Below, one piece after another: positions 24,042-33,300 of a DNA stretch of 64,000 nt (positions within the stretch are counted from its first letter, which is position 1; each line of letters opens with the position of its first letter). Location: positions 10,645,529 through 10,709,528 of the forward strand of contig OX638132.1 of the NCBI GenBank assembly GCA_951804985.1. Reading direction: 5' to 3'. Below the pieces are notes generated by a model that worked only from the letters and a program-made list of their open reading frames with translations, was not told where the DNA came from and ran no database searches. The position numbers were made by a program, and so were the translations under genes. This stretch comes from Dryomyza anilis. Lineage: Eukaryota > Arthropoda > Insecta > Diptera > Dryomyzidae.

Positions 24042-24686
24042 CAGTGGTGGCCAAAACTATAGGGAAGACCATGTTATTATTTTTTTTTATTTTAAAAATA
24101 AATTGATTGAAGTACGTTACTTTTAAAATCTGTATACTATTTTTGATTTTTAGTTTGGACTATACTCTGGACTAGCCGGCCTCAGCAGTCCAGAGGTAGC
24201 GCGCTGGACTTGCATTCTGAAGGTCTCGGGTTCGAATCCCGGTTTGGGCATGGGCGCTCGTGGTGATATTAACCACAAAATTGTAGGGAATAGATTTCAC
24301 AGTACAATGGATATAGTCTGTCTGAGTGCTGTGGATCTTAGTAGATATTCCAAAAAAAAAATACTCTGGACTATGGATTACTTGGACTATGTTCTGGACT
24401 ATGCTCTGGACTATGCTTTGAACTATATGGATATTTTCCTGTTTATTGCTAGATTATAAATGCTAAATAACTTATTTAAAATTGTCTAAAACCCTCAAAA
24501 TTTTCAGAGTTTATATCTTAAAATCGTATAAAAGAATATCCACTTTCATTGTTATATTAAAATTAGATTTGATAATTATAAGAAAAATTGCGTTTATGGT
24601 TTTTTTTTTCGGATGGATCATAGGTTAATAAAAATATTTATATAAAAAGTATTAAAAACGATCATGTGTTATTTTGGCCACCACTG
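24042..24686. mobile_element. Tc1-like MITE (CAGTGGTGGCCAAAA ends) with a nested SINE
   Basis: CAGTGGTGGCCAAAA at 24042 and its inverse (TTTTGGCCACCACTG, ending 24686) are perfect termini, flanked by TA on both sides. Without the SINE and its duplicated target the element is about 446 bp. A diverged copy at about 36361-36970 also contains a SINE. Confidence 0.88.
24175..24361 (+). mobile_element. Second tRNA-derived SINE family (187 bp, poly-A tail)
   Basis: The head carries A-box-like GAGGTAGCGCGCTGG and a perfect B box GGTTCGAATCC. A short body and an A-run follow. A 12-bp target duplication TACTCTGGACTA flanks it (24163-24174, 24362-24373). Head and body differ from the 310-bp SINE, so this is a separate family. 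Confidence 0.9.
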
Positions 24687-24689
24687 TAC

Positions 24690-25930
24690 ACAGAGTGTTC
24701 CGCTTTCATAAAAAAAATTGTTCTAGAGCTAGGGTCTGTTTGGAACACCCAATGATATACAGGGTGATTTCAAAATTTACTTTAGAAAAATTGATACAAC
24801 CGTATATTTAATTATAACTTCTACAATTTATAGGCCAAAGCAAAAATATTACATTCATTTTACAGATAATCGATCATAGTTTCTAGTAAAATATTAATAT
24901 TGGCATTTTATTTTTGTTTTATCTGTTGCGCAAGGAGAATTATCTTGTCAAAGTAAAAAAATAAAAAAAAAATTTCAACTTTTTTTTTATAAAACTCAGT
25001 TTTTCTAAAAATTTGTTTCTATTATTTTGCCTATCTTTTTGTATTATAATAAACAATTTTTTCATACACAATTTTTATCTCGCACTTACCGTTTTCCTTG
25101 CGAGCACTCCTTATTCAAAATTCTCGAATTCCACAAAATACAATTTTATTATACAAAACAATATTTAGATTTTAAAGAATTCTATTTTATGTAATTTTTT
25201 TACAAAATTTTCAATTAGAATAGTTGTTTAGCCTCAATGCAAGAGTGGTTTAGGAAAATGAAAATTTGAAAAAAAACAGCGGAAAATCCGGAAAATTGAG
25301 AAAATGAAATTGATATACTGGTTTCAGAGAATTCGATAGGAGATCTCGAAAAGGAGATCTTCGATAAAAATTTAAAATAAAAATTTAATTAAATAATTGG
25401 GAAAAATCGAAAAAGCAAGAAGATGCACAGTTTGTACTATAAAATTACACATTAGATATCCTTACATAGTTAAATTTAAACAAAATTCAAGAAGTTTAAA
25501 TCTCAAATATGACTTTGTTTGATCAACTTGGGGACAGTTTTTCAGTGCTAGTTTAAACGTGTTTAATTAATTTTCTCGTTAAATTAAACGACGTTTAATT
25601 TTGTTAGCAGTTTAAAATGAACACAGGCAAAGGCTAATGACAAATAATTCTCTCAATTTTGACTTCTGATAAATGTCATTCAAAATGAAATAAGTAAACA
25701 AATTGTTTCAGAAAAATAAAATTAATGTAATTTTAAATTTTAGCAACGGGTCGGTAAACAAAAGAGCATGTGAGAGTTTATTTTTAATGTATAGTGTGTA
25801 AAAATACTAAAATTTATTATAATTTGTAAAACAACACGGCGACAGAAAATAGTGAAAGAGTTGTGAGAAATATCCATGTCAACTATGTTAACTATGTTAA
25901 ACTACGTAGTTTAACTTAGTTTAAACGGCC
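24690..25930. other. AT-rich sequence, no gene seen
   Basis: I see no coding exon. GTTTAAAC/GTTTAATTT-type motifs are repeated at 25550-25610 and 25880-25925, just outside the Transib-like insertion, and resume at 27365-27440. Confidence 0.45.
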
Positions 25931-26385
25931 GATGCACTATGGGTCAGAAACCGCATTCGCGTCTCATAAATACTTTAGGTGAAAGTCATCGAAAATGAAT
26001 GAATTAAACAGTTTTAGAAAGATAAATTAATAAATTTTCATATTCAAAAATATTTTTAAGTATTATTATTATTTTAAATATACGAAACACATGCTCAAAC
26101 ATAAAAAAATATATATTTTTTATAAGATCTTTTGAGCAATATTTTTAATTGCCCTTTTTCGAAATGTTTCGAATCAAAAGTATATTATGTGGTACCATTT
26201 TGGAAAGGTATAATATTCAGCATTCAAACATTGCTTTTATAATTGTTATAATATGCTTATGTACACTGTAAAAAATTAAAAAGTAGGTACATATCTTGAA
26301 TTCTAAAACTTATACTTTGGTTAAACTTTTAACTATCGCGCTGTTCCACGCCGAAAGATATTTTAATGAATTTGTATATACAGTA

Positions 26386-26709
26386 AAGGGTTTTTCAATA
26401 AAGCGCTACAAAAGTTTTTTAAGGGTTTTTCAACAGAGACGCTACAAAAGTAGAGCGACAGGGACAGCAAATGACGCCATATTTCTTACCGCTCTTTTGA
26501 CATTTCTCTTCAGTAAGGTTTGCCATTTCATGATGGAAATATATACGAGCCAACAACGAGTCGAAATTATTAAAATTTACTACCGATATCTTTCCATCAT
26601 AAAATGGCAAACCTTACTGAAGAGAATTGTCAAAAGAGCGGCAAGAAATATGGCGTCGTTTGCTGTCCCTGTCGCTCTACTTTTATAGCGTCCCATTTGA
26701 AAAACCCTT
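26386..26709. mobile_element. DD41D-family MITE, nested, with composite left end
   Basis: It is flanked by TA. The left side carries a 3'-type terminus (AAGGGTTTTTCAATAAAGCG). About 40 bp in follows a full 5'-type terminus (AAGGGTTTTTCAACAGAGAC). The right side is an inverted copy of the 5' end of about 125 bp. A snap-back structure could therefore form. Confidence 0.88.
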
Positions 26710-26836
26710 TATATATATCCTGAAAAACATTTCAATGCATAGTTCATAAAAATTGGTCGAGTCGTTTGGAATTTCTAGCAATTTTATTAAAAAATAATTT
26801 AAATTCGAAAATATGCGATTAATACCCTTTATTATA

Positions 26837-27058
26837 CACCCAGAAAAAAATACTATATAAATAATAGTTTTTTACTATTAAAAATAGTCAATAGGATAAA
26901 TTATTAATTTAATCGGAAAACACCATTAAATACTAAAAAATACCATGACATTGCCATTGAGTTTATATGAAAAGATTTATTTTTTGTATAATATTAAATC
27001 AATAATTGTCCTATTGACCAATTTTATTGGGATTTGAGGGATTTTTTTTTTTTTGTGT
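26837..27058. mobile_element. Small MITE with CACCCAGAAAAAAA ends, copy 1
   Basis: It is nearly identical along its length to 31555-31774, which has intact CACCCAG/CTGGGTG ends and TA duplications. The right terminus here has decayed into a T-run. Confidence 0.8.
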
Positions 27059-27862
27059 AATATTTATACTATATAAACATATAAAATGAATAAACTATAA
27101 AACTAAATGTTACTGCTGGTATTAATACAAATAATTTGATACCAAAATCATCAAAATCGGTTATTTCGTTTATGTTTTATTACGTTTTTCCTTAATGGAC
27201 GATATACGGAAATTGCGATTTTACTACAGTTGTTATTCTATTATGCACTGAGCTTGATATAAGAAAAATTTCACTTCCGATTGTCCATTTATCTCTTGTA
27301 CAAAAAATAGTTACAGATTTATGAGACACAAAAGTGCCTTCTGACCCACTGTGCGATGCTGAGGTCATTTAAACTAAGTTTAGTTCACTGGAAAATCGAT
27401 TAAGATTTTAAACCGAGTTTAAACCACAAATTAAGTTCAACTAGCACTGAAAAACTGACCTTTGGTGTTGGAATGACTTGTTTAAAACATTTTAATACTT
27501 AAAGGAGACGGTTTTTATCGATCATAACTTTGTAGTTTCTTATAAAATTTTAATATTTCTGAAATTTTTGAGAAGGTAATTGAATTTTCTTTTGAAAACT
27601 GAAAAAATATATAACGAAATGTATAAAACTTCATGTTTGTTAGATTGCAGTAATTTAAAAATGTGTTGGTTCTACAAAAATTAAACAGTAGATGCTGAGT
27701 TTTATTTACCTAAGTAAGTCAAGGTACGAAAATAGAAATCTGCGCAAAGAAGTGAACATTAAAACCAGTAAGGAATGCTAAGTCACATGAGAAATTTTGA
27801 TGTAATGAAATTTTGATAGTGGAATTTGTATAGAATTTGAATTTGTATAGAATATATCGTCG

Positions 27863-29403
27863 CACGGTGAACAAAAAAGCACTTATTTTGAACAAAATTA
27901 TATAACTTCAAAACAAATCGGTAGATTTCGTTGATTTTTTTTTCTTAATAAAAAATATCAGGCTATAATTATGCTTTACAAAATGTCTTCTATTGATTCA
28001 CAAAAGTTTTGTAAAAATAATTTAACTTCGAGATTTTTGACATGTGATTTTTTAAAATCTGGAGCCGATATCGGTATGATTTATTTTTTATTTTTGACCA
28101 CATTGATAGTGATCTGAAATAAGTTTGTGTTAATGAAGGGTATCGTTTGCAGTCCTTAAAATAAATTTACAAAAAGGTACATATGTATGAAATTAGGAAA
28201 TAAAATGGTAATTTTTGCCATGTAATTTCAACTAATCCGGGAACGATATCAGGGTAATATTTTGTACCACATTGATTGTGATTAAAAAAAAGTTAGTGCG
28301 AACGAAGGATATCGTTTGCAGTCCTTAAAATAAATTTACAAAAAAATTAGAATAAAACTGTTTTTTTTTTGACATGTAATTTCTTCTAATCCGGGAAAGA
28401 TATCGGGATCATATTTTTTTTATTTTTTATCACATTGATTAGATTAGAAAAAAGTTAGTGCGAACGAAGCATATCGCTTGCAGTCCTTGGTATAAATTTA
28501 CAAAAAGAGAAACAAATGTATAAAAAAATGGTAATTTTTGCCATGTAAATTCTCCTAATCCGGGAACGATATCGGAATGATATATTTTTTACCACATTGA
28601 TTGTGATTAGAGAAAAGATATTGCGAACAGAGGATATCACTTGTAGTCCTTGGAATAAATTTACAAAAAGGAACAAATGTATGAAAAATTGTAATTTTTT
28701 CCAAAAGAATTTCTCCTAATCCGGGAACGATATCGCGGTGATACATTTTTCATTTTTTACCACATTGATTGTGATTAGAAAAAAGTTAGTGAGAATGAAC
28801 GATATCGCTTGCAGTCCTTGGTATAAATTTACAAAAAAGGCACAAATGTATGAAATTAGAATAAAAAAGGTAATTTTTGACACGTAATTTCTCCTAATCC
28901 GGGAAATATATCGCTATGATTTTTTTTTTATTTTTCACCACATTAATTGTGATTAGAAAAAAGTTAGCGTGTGTGAAGGATATCTGTAGGTTTACTTGAT
29001 ATACAATTATTACACTAAACGCTTTAAATCAAATAAGTAAACTTCTAACGAAAATGGTAGTATTTCACAACAATTTTCTTTTAAACCGGAGCAAACCGGA
29101 AGCTACTTCTTTTTCAGAATACGTATTTTGTAAAAGCCTAAATACAATTTTAAGGATTTGAGAGGATATACAAGGATATTTTAGTTATGTTCCAATATGT
29201 ATTTCCATATATTTTTGTATGGAATGCATTTTTTTTCCTAACTTTGAAGGCTCGTATCTCTTAATCTGTTAATGTTATAAGAAAAATGGTTACAGATTAT
29301 TCTTAGTGGGTCTTTTATGTATGTAACAGTAAAAAAAAAAAATTTTAAATTAAAAAAAAAAAATTGCATTTTGTTCAAAAATGTCATTATTTTGTTCACC
29401 GTG
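27863..29403. mobile_element. Element with CACGGTGAACAAAA ends enclosing a satellite
   Basis: CACGGTGAACAAAA at 27863 is matched inversely at the right end (TTTTGTTCACCGTG, ending 29403). A further GAACAAAAT block lies inside each end. Flanking pentamers are CGTCG and AGTCG (4 of 5 match). The CAC-NNTG ends and possible 5-bp duplication recall the Transib-like elements nearby, but this is uncertain. The central kilobase is a tandem repeat. Confidence 0.6.
28040..28990. repeat. 162-169-bp tandem repeat, about 5.5 units
   Basis: TTGCAGTCCTT recurs near 28150, 28319, 28481, 28643 and 28812. AATCCGGGAACGATATCGG and ACCACATTGATTGTGATTAG are at matching phases. Each unit holds a GATATC palindrome. 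The array lies wholly inside the CACGGTG-ended element. Confidence 0.9.
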
Positions 29404-29640
29404 AGTCGTTTCAAAATGCCAAATATTCATTTACTAAATTCTTAATAAATCTGTCAATTTTAAATCGATGATCTCAATTTTTTACCACATGATAAGAAAA
29501 TGTAAATCTATTAGTTGAGTTTTCAACTTTAAAAATGCTCCAATTACTTTTTATAATATTAATCAACCAACTCGAAAATTAAGTTTTTCATAAACATGTA
29601 CTTGGTGACTTTTCATTCCACAACGACGGAAAACTTATAT
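29404..29640 (-). mobile_element. Partial copy of the CGTTGTAGAACGAAAAG MITE
   Basis: It aligns by eye with the reverse complement of 54275-54523: AAAATGCCAAATATTCATTTAC, CGATGATCTCAATTTTTTACC, TTATAATATTAATCAACNAACTCG and GGTGACTTTTC. The left terminus is missing at the junction with the preceding element. Confidence 0.65.
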
Positions 29641-30082
29641 AGTCTAGAAATATCTTACGTAGATGCTGAATTCTAATAATATACTTAAGTAAGTCAATGT
29701 ACGAAAATGGTAATTTACAAAGAAACGGAAATTAAAGTAAAATTAGAAGTGATATAAAATTCTATATTTGTGGATATTCTTTGTATAGCGATGCCAATCC
29801 AAAAATATAATTCGGAGTTCTTGTATTTTTTTCGTGTTATTTTGAAGTAATTAAATATTAAAAAATTTACATAAAACAAACCTGCAAAAAAGTACTTCAA
29901 ATGTTAGTCAAATATATTCACGATAGACCAAACAAACTTTGAACATGTGCCAAGAATATGTTAGATATGTTTATTCCGACCGGACCGGACCGAAACAAAC
30001 CAAACTACTGTAGAGACAAATAACAAATAAACAAGTTTTTATTTATCCAATAGTGGGGACAGCGCCATCAGATATGCAGAGC

Positions 30083-30089
30083 TATAAAA
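30083..30089 (+). promoter_or_regulatory. Putative TATA box of the EndoU gene
   Basis: TATAAAA lies about 285 bp upstream of the EndoU start codon in a GC-enriched, purine-repeat-containing block. No strong Inr follows at the usual distance. Three very short upstream ORFs (ATGs at about 30178, 30225 and 30311) precede the main ATG. Confidence 0.4.
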
Positions 30090-30373
30090 CAGCTGCGTCG
30101 ACTCCCCAGAGATGCGGATAAAATAAAAGCAGCTGAATACACAACACAGAGAGAGCGAGAGAGAGAGTGAAAAAATACATGCAGCACAGAACAGCGCACA
30201 ATTGAAATTGATCTGACGCTGGAAATGTCAAAGTGACAGTTGCGTCTGTGGTCGCCAGTTGTTATTTTTTCGATCAGAGTGTTAGAAAAAAAAAATAAAA
30301 ATATAAACAAATGAAATAAAATAAATAAAAATATTAAATAGATTTTCAAAATATTAGTAATTTGATAAATAAA

Positions 30374-33300
30374 ATGCCAACTCCCAACAGCAGTTCGACA
30401 CCTGACGCACATCAAAAGCTTAAGCGCTCCATAGCGTTGGGCGTGCTGGTCACATTGGCCATTGTAGGCTGGCACCTCTATGGTAAGTGTCGCAGTTCGC
30501 AGATGTTCAAATAGATATTCAAGTGTTTCTATTAATTTACAGAATATTTAATTTATGGAAAAAGTCGTGAACAAAATGCCGAGACACCGCTCGAGCATCA
30601 GATCGTTGAGCTGACGCAGCAACTGTTTGCCGAGGAGTTGAAACATGGGAGTGGCTACTTGGATAGGTTGGATTTACAGGCCAATACAAAGTCACATCTT
30701 AGAGATGATCGGGCGCCCAATACGTAAGTTTTAAATGTGAAAACAAAAGAAATGGTATATGTTGTAAAATAGTTTAAAATCAAAGCTTTTGATTTAAAAC
30801 TTTTTGCATTGAAATTTAGTACTGAGATTTAGCATTGAAAATTATCAAAGTATTTTTTATTAAAAACTGTATTTTTAAATTTAAAGTGCACTTGTTGTTA
30901 AATCTACAGTGAAAGCTTTTCATTTTAGAATGTTTGTTTTTCATTTTGAAGTAAAAGCTTTTTATTACAGCACTGCCTTTTTGTTTGCAAGTAAATCATT
31001 TTTTTTATATTAATTTTAAAAAAATATATATTAAATTAAATTTATTAATGTAGCCGCGGTAACTCAGTGGTTAGTGCGTTGGACTGCCAGTCGAAAGGTC
31101 CCCGGTTCAAGCCTGGACTGGGGCTAACAACATCTTTTCATAGAAACATTTTTCTATACCGCGCGACCTCTCGGCAGTAAATGGCAAACCTACGAGAGTA
31201 AAACATTGCTTATGAAAAGCTCTCACCCGCCGTTCGGATTCGGCAATAAACTGTAGGTCCCACCACTTTGAGTACAAAATATAACACGCACAGCTCAGAA
31301 TGGTGAGAGAGCTCGGCCGAAGTCCTATACAGGACTGTAGCGCCAAACTATTATTATTATTAAATTTGAATTTTTAGTATATGTTTCGAAATAAAAAATT
31401 AAATCTGTTTATTTACATTCAAAGTTATTTCCAGGACATTTACGAAATATTTTTATCGTAATTTTTATTTCGTAAAATACAATTTGTAGAATACACGAAA
31501 CATTTGTAATTACTATTTTTCCCAAATTATTTTTTTACAAACGATTCATATATACACCCAGAAAAAAAGACTATATAAATAATAGTTTTTTACTATTAAA
31601 AATAATCAATAGGATAAATTATTATTTTAATAGGAAAATACCATTAAATACTAAAAAATACCTTGACATTGCCATTGAGTTGATATGAAAATATTTATTT
31701 TTTGTATACTATTAAATCAATAATTGTCCTATTTACCAATTTTAATGGGATTTGAGTGAATTTTTTTCTGGGTGTATTACGAATCGATATTCGTAAAATT
31801 AAAACAACAACAAAATTACGAATATTTCGTTTAAATTACGAAACTTTCGTTATTTTATTTTCTATTACAATTTTTTTACGAAAGAATAACATATTTCACG
31901 ATTAATCTTTACGTTTTACAAATAATTTATTAAACTTTAGTAAATTTTGAGGCTATATGTAGAATTTAACAAAACATTCGTGTTTTTTACGAATCATTAG
32001 TAAAACAAAAATCAATTGCGTCAAATAGCAACTTGGAGCTGGGTCATTCCACGCCAGAAATATCAATCATGGCACGATGGTTTCCAATTTTGATGAAATT
32101 TTGTACATAGATAGTGACTGAAAAATAAAAAATAACTGTGTACATAGTTTTTTTGATTTCTCAACCCCAACAAGTTATGCGGTTTGAAAAATGAAATTAT
32201 TATATAAGATAATTTTTTATACTTCTGTAACTATTTTAATGCAAGTAATGGTTTACATAAGCTTTATGATCACGCTTTTAAATAAAAATAACAATTTAAA
32301 AAAATAAAATACTTTTAACTTAGAAAAAATAAAAAATATTTTTGAAATCACTGTTACGTATACGCCCTATCATTTTAAAAATCAAAAACCATTTTATCAT
32401 AATTGGAAGACATCGTGCCAAGACTGATATTTCTTACGTGAAATGAACTAGCTGCATTTTATTTTAATTGGTTTCATGGTCGCAAACAGATAGTTATAGA
32501 ATACGAACGGTTTTAAAATGTGTTCTGTGTGAGTTCTGTTTGTGTCAAAAGTCAAAAGAATGATATTTCATATTTTTATGAATCGTTATTTTCATCGTTA
32601 GTTTTTTTGTTGCACAAAGTATTTATGTATTTGACGAAAGATTCGTAAAATTCTTCATATGTTTCATAAATGTTCGACTGATATCGTCAAAAGTACGAAT
32701 ACTTTCGTAATATGTACGAATACTTAAAATAAAGAGGTACACACATATTCAAAAAAATGCTATCTTTCCTATTATGTACGAATGGCTTTCATAGATAAAA
32801 TCTACGTACAGTTTCGTAAAATAAACAATAAATACTTGTAATTTTATCATAAATTTACGAAATTTATTTCGTGTATTTACGAAATATTCCTGGATAAATT
32901 TTACGAATTTTTCCGTACAACTTCAGTTAATTGTGGAGGTCAAATAAGTTATGGCTTCACTACCCCAACAGGTTTTTGATATATCAATTTTATATAATAC
33001 GATAGTGCTGAGTTTGGCTGCATACTCAGTTTTTTTTCTATTACGTAACATTTTTGAGAAAATTGCAATAGTATTTTTAAGCAATTCTCACCAACTACTT
33101 AAAATAAAAAAAATATAGTTCTATGGAAAAATAGTTTAACCAAAATACTTAAACGCAATTATAAAAATAAATTATCCAGACTAATTTCAGTATACTAACG
33201 AATACCAATATTCCAAGACGTTTTTAAGATAATTGAATTTAAACTTGGACATTTTTTTTTACACTTTAGAATTTATTGAACAAAAAAATAATGTATAGTT

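Larger units (their letters stand above)
25935..27353. mobile_element. Transib-like element with RSS-like ends and two nested insertions
   Basis: The left end CACTATGGGTCAGAA and the inverse of the right end CACAGTGGGTCAGAA share a second block GTCTCATAAAT about 30 bp inside. The pentamer CGATG flanks both ends (25930-25934, 27354-27358). The right terminus begins with CACAGTG, identical to the vertebrate recombination signal heptamer. A DD41D MITE (26386-26709) and a CACCCAG MITE (26837-27058) are inserted inside it, so it is older than both. No transposase frame is left. Confidence 0.78.
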
